Shown: piece after piece, positions 9,269-18,236 of the stretch | How the letters are laid out: each line of letters begins with the position of its first letter | Numbering within the stretch: the stretch's first letter is position 1 | From: Pseudopedobacter sp965218985 | GTDB taxonomy: Bacteria > Bacteroidota > Bacteroidia > Sphingobacteriales > Sphingobacteriaceae | Assembly (NCBI GenBank): GCA_965218985.1 | Contig: CBDCMP010000007.1 | Coordinates: forward strand, 620,001-684,000 | Reading direction: 5' to 3' | Length of the DNA: 64,000 bases | Notes under the pieces: model-generated | Databases searched by the model: none | What the model saw: only the letters and a program-made list of their open reading frames with translations | What the model was told of the DNA's origin: nothing | Made by a program: the position numbers and the translations under genes

Positions 9269-9583
9269 TTACTCCATATAAAAAACCTCTTCCAGCTCCA
9301 CAGAAACCGGCGAATTATCAGGGTTTACCTGCATCACATCTGCCATAAAAGCCCACCATTTTTTTACGATTGGGTTGTTTGCTAAATCCTGAGAGCCTAA
9401 ATGGCCACTCACTTTTTGAAACGCAAAAAGCGTATGGGTTTCTTCATCTAAAAAGATGGAATATTCGCTTACACCAGCATCTTTTAAAAGCTTGTGGAGC
9501 TCTGGCCAAAGTTCGTTATGGCGTTTTTTGTATGCTGCTTTTTGCCCCGGGTTAAGGTGCATTTTAAAGGCTAATCTTTTCAT
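9269..9583 (-). CDS. rhaM: L-rhamnose mutarotase
   Basis: 104 residues, the same length as E. coli RhaM (RhaU). It interconverts alpha and beta anomers of L-rhamnose in the cytoplasm. The residue aligning with the general acid His22 of the E. coli enzyme is His22 here (KKRHNELWPEL), and the C-terminal KWWAFMADVMQ segment is conserved. There is no signal peptide. It lies between the sulfatase-GH78 fusion gene and GH2 with gaps of about 10-40 bp, so it is co-transcribed with a rhamnose-releasing enzyme. This is strong context evidence that rhamnose is a main product of the locus. Confidence 0.95.
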   Translation of the reverse strand: MKRLAFKMHLNPGQKAAYKKRHNELWPELHKLLKDAGVSEYSIFLDEETHTLFAFQKVSGHLGSQDLANNPIVKKWWAFMADVMQVNPDNSPVSVELEEVFYME

Positions 9584-9593
9584 TTCTTCTTTT

Positions 9594-12500
9594 TTAAAAA
9601 GTATTTACAATCAGTTCTATTTTATTAATTCCGGGGTTTAATCTAATGCTTCCGAAAGCAAGATTTACGGTTTCTCCGTTTAACATTACGGTATCGTTTG
9701 GAGAATAATTGAGTATCAAATCTGCCGACATATTTGCTGGGATATCAAAAATATATTCCTGGTTATTTGCCCCTTTTTTGATGTACGATGCGCAAACTTC
9801 TCCGTTTAAAAAAGGGACTTTTATCTCGCTTTCTGTTAAAGTAGAGAGTTGTGGTTTGATTTGAATGATACTTGCGCCAGCAGTTTTTGGCTGGATGCCC
9901 CACATTAAGCGTGGAATAGCATTTGCAGGCACTGCGCCCCAAGCGTGGTTCCAATCCGAGTTAGGTTTATATTTCATATCCCAGGCTTCCATAGCCATGG
10001 TGGCGCCTACGCCAATCATATTATACCAGCTTCTGTCGTTGGTGGCGGTCAGTAGTTGTAAAGCGTAATCGGCTTCGCCGGCATGGTACAAACCTTCCAT
10101 TAAATATTGTGCGCCGTAAACACTACAAGCCATTCCCCTACTTTTGATAAAATCAATCACTGGTTTGATGTTTTCCTGCGGAACCAAATTAAATGCCAAA
10201 GCAAACATATTAGCGTGGATAGAAGAATGATCGGTACCGATGCCATCTGTATAAATTTTGGTGGTTTTGCTCAGCATTTGTTGATTAATAGCTTCTTTAG
10301 CTTTTAAAGCCTTAATTCTGAAGGCTGTTTCTTCTTCTGGCTTGTTCAACACTTTGGCAAATTCTGCCATGATTCCCATATCTTTATAATACAAAGCATT
10401 GATAACAGTATTATAAGGCATAAACACAAAGCCGTCACGTTCGCCTTCTGAGGTGGTTAATTTCCATTCGGTATCTTTCTGGGCTGGCGGCCAATCTACA
10501 ATATCCTTTAACACCACAGTGCTATCTTTAAAACCCAATTTTTTCATAAACTCTTTGGTGAGCTTGGGCGATTTGGTACTGATCAATCCATCTTCATTAG
10601 CCAGTGCCATCAAGGTTTTATATTTTAATGGCTCGTAATATTCTTTAATGGGCTTGGTGCTTCCGCTGTACAAATAATCTTGCTCTAACATCATGGCAAC
10701 GTGTAACTGCCACTCGGTTGGCCAGGTTGGGTATTGCATAAAATACTCAATGGTGTTTTTTGCAATGATATAATCCCTATCGGTGGAGTAAGCCCCTAAC
10801 TGATTGATGTAAGCATCTGCTTCATAAGGGATGCGCTCTCTATCGCCATCTACATAAACACCTGTGAATGAAGTAGCTTTAATGGTATATTTGCACATCT
10901 CCCAAACTTGATTCAGCATATCATTTGAACTATGGAAACTGCTGGCTTGATCATCAAAATAAGTATGATAAGCCATCTGCTTAACATTTCCTCTTTCAAT
11001 TTTCTGGCTATTCCCTTCTATTTCTACATAACGGAAAGGCATTAAAACCGGGAAAGATTTTGGCATTTGTGCTGCACCGGGTTTTGTATTCCGTTCGTCT
11101 GGTTTTAAGCTAATTTGGTAATTGCTTTGTTTTGGATTGACTGCCAATTTTACCACTTGTGAACGGATGGTGCTTACGCCAGGATCAAGATTTATTTTTC
11201 CGTCTGGGTTTAGCTGTTCGCCCAATCTGATGGTCAATATTTCAGCTTGTTTTGCCTGATAATTTAAGGTGAGCGTGGCAAAAGCATCTTTCCCGAAATC
11301 AATAAATAAAGTATTTTTCAACTTTTTAAATTGTAAGGGTTGGATGGTATCGATCTGAAAGATGCTAGGAGGATTGTAAGTTTTTTTATCGACCGCAATT
11401 TTAAAGGTTTGCGAAGCTGAATAATCCGAATTTCTATTGCTGGAATCCCAAATGCGTACCTTCCAAAAGTAATTGGTCCCTGGTTTTAAAGCAGTACCTT
11501 GATAAGAAATGTTGTTGGAATGGTTTCCACGGATTTGTCTAGAATCCCATAAATCGCCTTCATTTAAATCTGCTTTTTCTTTGGAACTGGAAACCAAAAT
11601 TTGGTAGGCTAATTGATGGGTTGCTTCTTTAGGAACTATCCAGCTAAAAACGGGGGCATCATCACGAATGATGGCTTCTTTTTGTGAACGCTCAAAGTTT
11701 ACAGTTAAACCGGACGGAACTCCACTGTAAGAATCTTTATATTTTTTGATGAGCTCTTCTAATTTGTTTCTGAATTCTGTGAGTTTGGCTTTATATTTTG
11801 GGTTAGCCACTAAATTTTTGGTTTCTAAGGGGTCGGTTTTTAAATTGTAAAGGTTTTCAATGGCCTTGTCATTGATGTATCTAAAATATTTCCATTCGGA
11901 AGTTCTTACGCCTTCACTTGGTGGTATCTCTGCAAATTCCCAAAGATGCTCAATTAAAAAAGTATCTCTTTTAAATTCTCCTTTGCTTTGGATTAATGGT
12001 TTTAAACTTTCGCCATGCCAAGTTGATGGTTGTTTTACCCCTGCATAATCTAAAATGGTGGCTGGAACATCAATATTCAAGGCCATTTTATTCTCGTCAT
12101 GGTGGTTTGGATGGCGTGGATCCATCACAATTAATGGCACACGTAAAGAATTATCATACATCAACCATTTGCCCGCTAACTGGCGTTCGCCCATGAAATA
12201 ACCGTTATCACCCATAAAAATGATGATGGTATTTTTATCCAATCCCTTGGCTTTCAATTCGGCTCTGATTTTGGTAATCTCCAAATCCACACCTGCAATC
12301 ATGCGGTAATAACCTTTTATACTGTGTTGGTATTTCTCCGGAGTATCGTAACGCCAAGTCCACCGCAAACGGTTAAAGCCTTTTTTTACCCCATTGGGCA
12401 ACTCATTAAAATACTTATCATCCGCCAAAATCGGGGGTGGCATGGTTTCATTTTGGAAAAGATGATCAGTCTCTGGTTGCCAAAAATATTGGTCGGGGGC

Positions 12501-13118
12501 ATTGTCTTGGGCGTGTGGCGCACTAAAACTTAACTGCAAGCAAAAAGGTTTGTCTGTTGGTGCTTTATCAATAAAATCTAAAGCTTGTTGACCGGTATAT
12601 CTTGTTAAATGAACGGTATCTTTTCCTATCGTTTTATAAAAATATCCTCTTCTATCTTTAAATTTTGTGTTCCTATCGTAAGAATCATACACATCATAAA
12701 GCTCATCTAAATGATCGTATTTTACGCCAAATTTTCCAAAAAACCCAGTATAATATCCCGCATTCCTCAGCTCCAGCGGATAAGCATGTTGCATATATTC
12801 ATCCCTGATGTTACCAGTCTGGAAATTGAACTGATGCGTTCTTTCGTACAGACCACTGATGATACTTGCCCTTGTAGCAGTGCAGATTGGCGTGGTAGCA
12901 AAAGAATTTTTAAAATAAGTGCCCTCTTGAGCCAGTTTATCCATTTCTGGCGTATGGATATATTTATTTCCCGCATAGCCTAAAGCATCCCAACGTTGAT
13001 CATCAGTTAAAATGAAAATGATGTTTGGCTTTTGAATTTGCGCCAAGGCAGGTAGGGAACCCGCAATTAAAACTGCGAAGTATAAAAACCTTGTGAAACG
13101 ATTTTTTAAAATATTCAT
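9594..13118 (-). CDS. Sulfatase (S1 family)-GH78 alpha-L-rhamnosidase fusion
   Basis: About 1174 residues; the start at 13118 gives a clean signal peptide ending SLPALAQ. The N-terminal ~470 residues are an arylsulfatase-like S1 domain: LTDDQRWD binds the metal, and ICTATRAS carries the formylglycine cysteine (CxAxR) about residue 78 from this start. After a linker with an Fn3-like domain, the C-terminal ~600 residues are a GH78 (alpha/alpha)6 rhamnosidase with GDRERIPYEADAY, the characteristic active-site stretch. The fusion matches a known layout from marine ulvan loci in which one protein desulfates and hydrolyses rhamnose-sulfate units. Activation needs a formylglycine-generating or anaerobic maturase encoded elsewhere. 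Confidence 0.93.
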   Translation of the reverse strand: MNILKNRFTRFLYFAVLIAGSLPALAQIQKPNIIFILTDDQRWDALGYAGNKYIHTPEMDKLAQEGTYFKNSFATTPICTATRASIISGLYERTHQFNFQTGNIRDEYMQHAYPLELRNAGYYTGFFGKFGVKYDHLDELYDVYDSYDRNTKFKDRRGYFYKTIGKDTVHLTRYTGQQALDFIDKAPTDKPFCLQLSFSAPHAQDNAPDQYFWQPETDHLFQNETMPPPILADDKYFNELPNGVKKGFNRLRWTWRYDTPEKYQHSIKGYYRMIAGVDLEITKIRAELKAKGLDKNTIIIFMGDNGYFMGERQLAGKWLMYDNSLRVPLIVMDPRHPNHHDENKMALNIDVPATILDYAGVKQPSTWHGESLKPLIQSKGEFKRDTFLIEHLWEFAEIPPSEGVRTSEWKYFRYINDKAIENLYNLKTDPLETKNLVANPKYKAKLTEFRNKLEELIKKYKDSYSGVPSGLTVNFERSQKEAIIRDDAPVFSWIVPKEATHQLAYQILVSSSKEKADLNEGDLWDSRQIRGNHSNNISYQGTALKPGTNYFWKVRIWDSSNRNSDYSASQTFKIAVDKKTYNPPSIFQIDTIQPLQFKKLKNTLFIDFGKDAFATLTLNYQAKQAEILTIRLGEQLNPDGKINLDPGVSTIRSQVVKLAVNPKQSNYQISLKPDERNTKPGAAQMPKSFPVLMPFRYVEIEGNSQKIERGNVKQMAYHTYFDDQASSFHSSNDMLNQVWEMCKYTIKATSFTGVYVDGDRERIPYEADAYINQLGAYSTDRDYIIAKNTIEYFMQYPTWPTEWQLHVAMMLEQDYLYSGSTKPIKEYYEPLKYKTLMALANEDGLISTKSPKLTKEFMKKLGFKDSTVVLKDIVDWPPAQKDTEWKLTTSEGERDGFVFMPYNTVINALYYKDMGIMAEFAKVLNKPEEETAFRIKALKAKEAINQQMLSKTTKIYTDGIGTDHSSIHANMFALAFNLVPQENIKPVIDFIKSRGMACSVYGAQYLMEGLYHAGEADYALQLLTATNDRSWYNMIGVGATMAMEAWDMKYKPNSDWNHAWGAVPANAIPRLMWGIQPKTAGASIIQIKPQLSTLTESEIKVPFLNGEVCASYIKKGANNQEYIFDIPANMSADLILNYSPNDTVMLNGETVNLAFGSIRLNPGINKIELIVNTF

Positions 13119-13221
13119 TTTAATGTTTATAATTTGGTGTCCTCTTTTAATAAATTCCAAATAAAATTGGGATAAATTTATACCTCTAACATGTTAGTTT
13201 TTGGCTTTGTGCTTTTAGCTT

Positions 13222-14133
13222 TTACTTCACACCTTCCAACCAACCATTCATCAGCAACCAATTTTTGCAACGTTCTAACCAGTTATCGGGTGTGGTTTTA
13301 TTGTAACCACCAAAACCATGACCACCGTGTGGGTAAATGTGCATTTCTGCCTCCACTTTGTTTTTAGTTAAGGCTTCAAAATAAATAATGGAATTTGCAA
13401 CCGGAACAGTATGATCATCTTGTGCATGAATTAATAAGGTTGGGGGCGTTTCTGAAGTGACATTTAACTCGTTAGAATATTGTTTGACCAATTTTGATGA
13501 AGGATTTTTCCCTAAAAGGTTATCTCTTGAACCTTTGTGCATCATAGAATCGGCAAAGCTGATTACAGGATATAAGAGTATAGAAAATGCAGGGCGTAAA
13601 TTATAATGTTTGGGATTTTCCACAAAATTGGTTTTATATTGTGTGCTTCCCATGGCCGCTAAATGTCCTCCTGCCGAAGCTCCTAAAATCCCAACCTTTG
13701 CGGTATCTATCCCGTATTCTTCGGCATGTTCTTTCACCCAAATGATCGCTTCTTGTAAATCTTGTATCGGGCCGACCTTTTTATCTATCATAAAATTATC
13801 AGTGGGCACTCGATATTTTAATATAAAAGCGGCCATTCCTAAATTTTGGAAATATTCTGCAATATTATTTCCGCCACCGCCATACGCTACAGAGTTATAG
13901 CCGCCACCGGGCATAAAAATTACTGCTGCTTTATTTTTCTGATCTGTTTTGTTAACAAAAGCGGTAATCGTGGGTACGTAACCTTTTTTATCATTTGTAG
14001 AAGATACTTTATCCAAATTTTTGGAATTTGGAATTATGCCATTGTATAAAGGAAAAGTTTCTTGAGCGCTAGTTTTTTGTATCGAAAAAAAACAACCTGT
14101 AATTAAGAAAACGATTTTATATCTATTCATCAT
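13222..14133 (-). CDS. Secreted alpha/beta hydrolase (BD-FAE/acetyl-esterase-like)
   Basis: 303 residues with a signal peptide (cleavage near KTSAQ). The catalytic serine is in GASAGGH, the aspartate in HAQDDHTVP and the histidine in HPHGGHGFGG; the oxyanion loop is MPGGGYNSVAYGGGG. This is the layout of xylan/bifunctional feruloyl and acetyl esterases found in many PULs. It would remove acyl decorations, or may be a carbohydrate esterase of undefined specificity. It sits between GH43 and the sulfatase-GH78 gene on the same strand. Ulvan itself is not known for acetylation, so the substrate may be xylan-like contaminating glycan. Confidence 0.85.
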   Translation of the reverse strand: MMNRYKIVFLITGCFFSIQKTSAQETFPLYNGIIPNSKNLDKVSSTNDKKGYVPTITAFVNKTDQKNKAAVIFMPGGGYNSVAYGGGGNNIAEYFQNLGMAAFILKYRVPTDNFMIDKKVGPIQDLQEAIIWVKEHAEEYGIDTAKVGILGASAGGHLAAMGSTQYKTNFVENPKHYNLRPAFSILLYPVISFADSMMHKGSRDNLLGKNPSSKLVKQYSNELNVTSETPPTLLIHAQDDHTVPVANSIIYFEALTKNKVEAEMHIYPHGGHGFGGYNKTTPDNWLERCKNWLLMNGWLEGVK

Positions 14134-14149
14134 TTTAAATTTAAAAAAT

Positions 14150-14285
14150 TATTTTTCACGCCATCATTTCGAACTACGAGAAACGAAATTCATTGAAAAT
14201 AAATCTCACAAGCAGGATTTGCATATTGCTAGTAAAACCTATTTATGAGATGTTTCACTATCGTTCAACATAACGAAAGGGTTAT
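14150..14285. repeat. Dispersed palindromic repeat, copy 1 (MITE-like)
   Basis: This intergenic block begins with a CATCATTTCGAACTACGAG-type end and finishes with CACTATCGTTCAACATAACG, its inverted counterpart. Its interior contains ATAAATCTCACAAGCA and CCTATTTATGAGAT. A second, diverged copy lies at about 22140-22265 with the same ending GTTTCACTATC-TTCAACA. Such elements are scattered in Pedobacter-like genomes (from memory). This copy runs into the 3' end of the GH43 gene and supplies its last codons. Confidence 0.65.
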
Positions 14286-15993
14286 ATTCAAACCAATCAA
14301 ATAGCGCATAATTATCACTTTTCTTTCCGTTTGAGGAAGCATACATGCCAACAAAAGTCCCTGTAAACCGACCTGTTCCTAAAGCATTGCTCAAAAAACT
14401 ACCGTTTTGAGTATCCCCTAATTTTTGCCATTTTACACCACCTGTAGAATAGAAGAAAGAAAAAGACTGTTCTAAAGCTTCCATTTTTAGATAGATGGTT
14501 TTTGCATCAATTTCTTTATGTGCAATGGTATCTAGCGTTTTTTCTACCACATCTTTTTTAATCAAGCTGACGGTTTTTTTGCCATTCTTTAATCCATAAA
14601 CAAACTGAAACTGGTTACTTACGTCTCTGCTAATCACCATCCCGGCGGTTTCATTATCCGTTTTTGGTGTAAAATCTAATTTTGTACTGGCAGTAAAATT
14701 TTTCTCTGTTTGTCTCCTCCCAATAAATGATGGATTTACACCGCCTTGTATCATTTGGGGACGAAGATTGATTTTCAAATCCCCTTTCACTGCATCCAAA
14801 CTCCACCAATTAGTGGTAGGGATTTGCATAAAATTCCAGTCTAAATCAAGTTTTGGTGTGTCAAAATTATCTCTGACGGGTTTTTTCTCCCAAGGATGAT
14901 TTGGTAGGTTTGGTCTTTTTTGATTCACTAAAACCCTGCCTGGTGCTTCTTTTTGATTAACAATTGGCCATTCGCCACTCCAATCTACCGGAACTAAGGA
15001 GGTTTCTCTGCCCATATTGGTAAACTCTCCGCCATAAGGCCTACTGGTTAGCAACACCATCCACCATTCGTTATTTTGGGTCTGTACTAAATCAGCATGA
15101 CCAGTATGCACCAAATCATTGGTATGTGGCAAGTCTCGATGGGTTATAATTGGGTTTTCCGGGTCATATTCAAAAGGACCAAAAACGCTTTTGCTTTTCC
15201 AGATAGAGACTGCATGATTCCAATCTGTTCCGCCATGCGAAATCAGCATATAATAAACTCCATCCTTTTTCAACAGATGTGGCCCTTCAAAAAAAGTGAG
15301 GTATTTATTCTCTTTTTCTGCGGGACTTAACTTTGTCCAATAATCTGCGCTTTTCACAACATCTACTCTTTTCCCTACCAATTGCCAAGTTTTGAGATCA
15401 ATTTCCTGTGTCCAAATGTTTCTTTCTTTATCAAAAGTGACACTATCTGGAATGGTGTTTCCTGTATAATAAACCTTGCTCCGCCCGGATGAATCATTCG
15501 GACGGGCATCGTCGTCAAAAAACAGGGAAGGGTCTATCCGATCTGCACCTGAAATAAAATGAGCTTCAGACCAAGGTCCGGCTGGATTTTTAGCCGTAAT
15601 CACAAAATTTCTATCGGGTGTAGAGCTTTGCCCAGTATTGGTATTGATGATGTAAAAAGTGCCCTTATGGTATCTTATTGTTGCAGCAAATAAATTGAGG
15701 CTTTCTTTATTTGTCAGTTTTAACTGCGACGGTCTATCTATCCCGTGACCAATTAATTGCCAATTCACTAAATCTTTACTATGGTAAACTGGTAAGCCCG
15801 GAAAAAAACCAAAGCTTGAAGTTACCATATAATAATCATCCCCAACCCGGCAAATGCTTGGGTCGGGGTTCATGCCTCTTAAAATTGGGTTGTTGAAAGT
15901 TGCATTACTTGCGCTCTTTTGTGCAATGGCACATGACCCAAAGAAAATCAACAATAAAAAACTAAATTTTAAATATCTTCTTGCTTCTTTCAT
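14239..15993 (-). CDS. GH43 beta-xylosidase/arabinofuranosidase with beta-sandwich C-domain
   Basis: 584 residues with a signal peptide. The N-terminal five-bladed propeller has the catalytic base in MNPDPSICRVGDDYY, the pKa-modulating Asp in DRIDPSLFFDDD and the acid in FFEGPHLLKKDG. The C-terminal ~190 residues are the concanavalin-like beta-xylosidase C2 domain (AGMVISRDVSNQFQFVYG). Enzymes with this two-domain form usually release xylose from non-reducing ends, which fits the xylose units of ulvan. The final residues (VMLNDSETSHK) come from an inserted dispersed repeat. It overlaps transcriptionally with the GH3 gene 11 bp upstream. Confidence 0.92.
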   Translation of the reverse strand: MKEARRYLKFSFLLLIFFGSCAIAQKSASNATFNNPILRGMNPDPSICRVGDDYYMVTSSFGFFPGLPVYHSKDLVNWQLIGHGIDRPSQLKLTNKESLNLFAATIRYHKGTFYIINTNTGQSSTPDRNFVITAKNPAGPWSEAHFISGADRIDPSLFFDDDARPNDSSGRSKVYYTGNTIPDSVTFDKERNIWTQEIDLKTWQLVGKRVDVVKSADYWTKLSPAEKENKYLTFFEGPHLLKKDGVYYMLISHGGTDWNHAVSIWKSKSVFGPFEYDPENPIITHRDLPHTNDLVHTGHADLVQTQNNEWWMVLLTSRPYGGEFTNMGRETSLVPVDWSGEWPIVNQKEAPGRVLVNQKRPNLPNHPWEKKPVRDNFDTPKLDLDWNFMQIPTTNWWSLDAVKGDLKINLRPQMIQGGVNPSFIGRRQTEKNFTASTKLDFTPKTDNETAGMVISRDVSNQFQFVYGLKNGKKTVSLIKKDVVEKTLDTIAHKEIDAKTIYLKMEALEQSFSFFYSTGGVKWQKLGDTQNGSFLSNALGTGRFTGTFVGMYASSNGKKSDNYALFDWFEYNPFVMLNDSETSHK

Positions 15994-16004
15994 AATAACG
16001 GTGG

Positions 16005-18218
16005 CTATAAAACATCAATAGGTAAAATAATATCTTTTGCCCCCAATTCTTTGCTTCTTACTCCCGGCGAAGCATTCCCTATAATGATCTCGGCCTTTCC
16101 CTTATGCGGTTTGGTTTCTCCATTTTCATCCACATAATTAAAGTAAGCAACTGGAATTTCAAATTGTAGATTTTGGCTTTCTCCTGATGCTAAACTTACT
16201 CTTTTAAAAGCCTTCAACTCATTAATGGGAACTGCTGCTTTCTCTCCTTTTAAAGAAACATAAACCTGTAAAACCTCATCAGCATTTATTTTGCTTTTGT
16301 TTTCAATATTTAGACTGATGGTTGCCTTATCATTCTTAGCAATTTTATTTTTATCGATTTTAACATTTGACAATTCAAAATCGGCATAAGAAAGTCCGAA
16401 ACCGAAAGGATACATTGGTGTTTTTTGCATAAAACGATAAGTTCGGCCTGCCATATCGTAATTCTCGAAAGCTGGAATATCTTCTACCGCTTTGGGGAAA
16501 GTGATGGGCAATTTGCCAGATGGAGAAACATTGCCAAACAGAACATTTGCTACTGCCAAACCACCTTTTTCGCCCGGATACCAAGCATAAACCAAAGCAT
16601 CTGCAGCTGCTTCAATTTCATCTAAAATTAATGGCGACCCTGCACAAACCACCACTACCAATTTTTTCCCGTTTTTATGGATTCCTTCTGCCAGTTTTTT
16701 GACCAGATTAACCTGAGAGTCTGGCAACCGCATAGAGAGATTATCACCTTTATCATTAGATGCCAAAGTTTCGCCTTCCTCTCCTTCTAACAATAAAGAT
16801 AAGCCTACTACTGCAACGGTAACATCGGCTGAATTTGCCACGCCCAATCCGCCAGTTTTCTTTCTGTCGTCGTTCAATAATGCACCTTCTCTAAACTCTA
16901 ATCGTGTAATTGGCGATACTTTTTGCGTAATTCCTTCGGCAATGGTAACCATGTTTGAACTCATACCATGATAATTCCCCAACAAAGAAATGTTGTCATT
17001 GGCCAAGGGACCAGTGATGAAAATCTGTCTTAAATCCTTTTTGAGCGGCAATAAATTTTCTTTGTTTTTAAGTAGAACGATGGATTTTTCGGCAACTTTT
17101 AAAGCTAAATCCTGATTTTTTATAGAATTGATGGCACTTACACCTAAAGCACTGTAAGGGTTTGATTTTGGGTCGTCAAACATCCCCAATTTAAATTTTA
17201 TTTCAAGCGTTCTAATTAAGGCAGCATCAATTTCTTTCTCTGTAACTAAACCTTGCTTTACCGCTTCCACCAAATTAGGATAAACCGACCCGCAGTTGAT
17301 GTTCACTCCGTTTTTTAAAGCCAAAGCAGCAGATTCCACCGCATCTTTGGTGACTTTATGCCCTTGATAAAAATCACGAATTGCGCCGCAATCTGACACA
17401 ATATATCCGTTGAATTTCCATTTATCTATCAGGATATCTTTCAGCAACACATTATTTCCACAGCAAGGCATCCCATCCAAACTGTTGTAAGCACACATTA
17501 CCCCAGCAACACCAGCATCAACCGCAGTTTTAAACGCCGGCAGATAGGTTTCGTAAAGGTTTTTTTGACTGACCACGGCATTAAAAACATGCCTCAATTC
17601 TTCTGGTCCGCTATGTACGGCAAAATGTTTGGCGCAGGCCGCGGCTTTTAAATATTTAGGATCGTTCCCTTGTATTCCCCTGATAAAAGAAGCCCCCATT
17701 TGCCCCGTAAGATAAGGATCTTCGCCATAGGTTTCATGTCCACGACCCCATCTCGGATCTCTAAAAATATTGATGTTTGGGCTCCAATAAGTCAATCCCA
17801 TATAAATCCCCATTGGAAAACCACGCCTAATCAGTTCATTGTTGATTGCCCTTCCTTCATCAGAAATTGCGTTTGCAACATCATAAATTAAATGGTTATC
17901 AAAAGTGGCGGCCATGCCAATTGGCTGCGGAAAAATGGTAGCTTTAGCAGATCGGGCAACACCATGCAAAGCCTCGTTCCACCAGTTGTAGGCTGGCAAA
18001 CCTAAATGCGGGATGGCATTGTTTTCTGCCGTTAATTGAGAGACTTTTTCTTCTAAAGTCATTTGTGAAACCAATGCGTTTATCCGCTTATCCGTTGGTA
18101 AACTTTCGTTAAACCAAGCTTGATTTGGGTTGACTTGTTGCGCAAATGAAGGTTTAAACTGCCCGATGGGCAACAATAAAAAACCAAATTTAAATACTAT
18201 TTTTAAACGTTTATCCAT
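16005..18218 (-). CDS. GH3 beta-xylosidase/beta-glucosidase
   Basis: 737 residues. Order: signal peptide, GH3 N-terminal TIM barrel with nucleophile Asp276 (GYIVSDCGAI), the (alpha/beta)6 sandwich domain, and a C-terminal Fn3-like domain (VLQVYVSLKG). The SDCGAI form and the motif PRWGRGHETYGEDPYLTG are those of the beta-xylosidase branch of GH3. Probably periplasmic. Together with the neighbouring GH43 it forms a pair of xylose-releasing enzymes, as seen in ulvan loci. The gene starts 18 bp after the ThuA-DUF1080 gene on the same strand. Confidence 0.93.
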   Translation of the reverse strand: MDKRLKIVFKFGFLLLPIGQFKPSFAQQVNPNQAWFNESLPTDKRINALVSQMTLEEKVSQLTAENNAIPHLGLPAYNWWNEALHGVARSAKATIFPQPIGMAATFDNHLIYDVANAISDEGRAINNELIRRGFPMGIYMGLTYWSPNINIFRDPRWGRGHETYGEDPYLTGQMGASFIRGIQGNDPKYLKAAACAKHFAVHSGPEELRHVFNAVVSQKNLYETYLPAFKTAVDAGVAGVMCAYNSLDGMPCCGNNVLLKDILIDKWKFNGYIVSDCGAIRDFYQGHKVTKDAVESAALALKNGVNINCGSVYPNLVEAVKQGLVTEKEIDAALIRTLEIKFKLGMFDDPKSNPYSALGVSAINSIKNQDLALKVAEKSIVLLKNKENLLPLKKDLRQIFITGPLANDNISLLGNYHGMSSNMVTIAEGITQKVSPITRLEFREGALLNDDRKKTGGLGVANSADVTVAVVGLSLLLEGEEGETLASNDKGDNLSMRLPDSQVNLVKKLAEGIHKNGKKLVVVVCAGSPLILDEIEAAADALVYAWYPGEKGGLAVANVLFGNVSPSGKLPITFPKAVEDIPAFENYDMAGRTYRFMQKTPMYPFGFGLSYADFELSNVKIDKNKIAKNDKATISLNIENKSKINADEVLQVYVSLKGEKAAVPINELKAFKRVSLASGESQNLQFEIPVAYFNYVDENGETKPHKGKAEIIIGNASPGVRSKELGAKDIILPIDVL

Positions 18219-18236
18219 TTTTACTGAATCAAAAAA

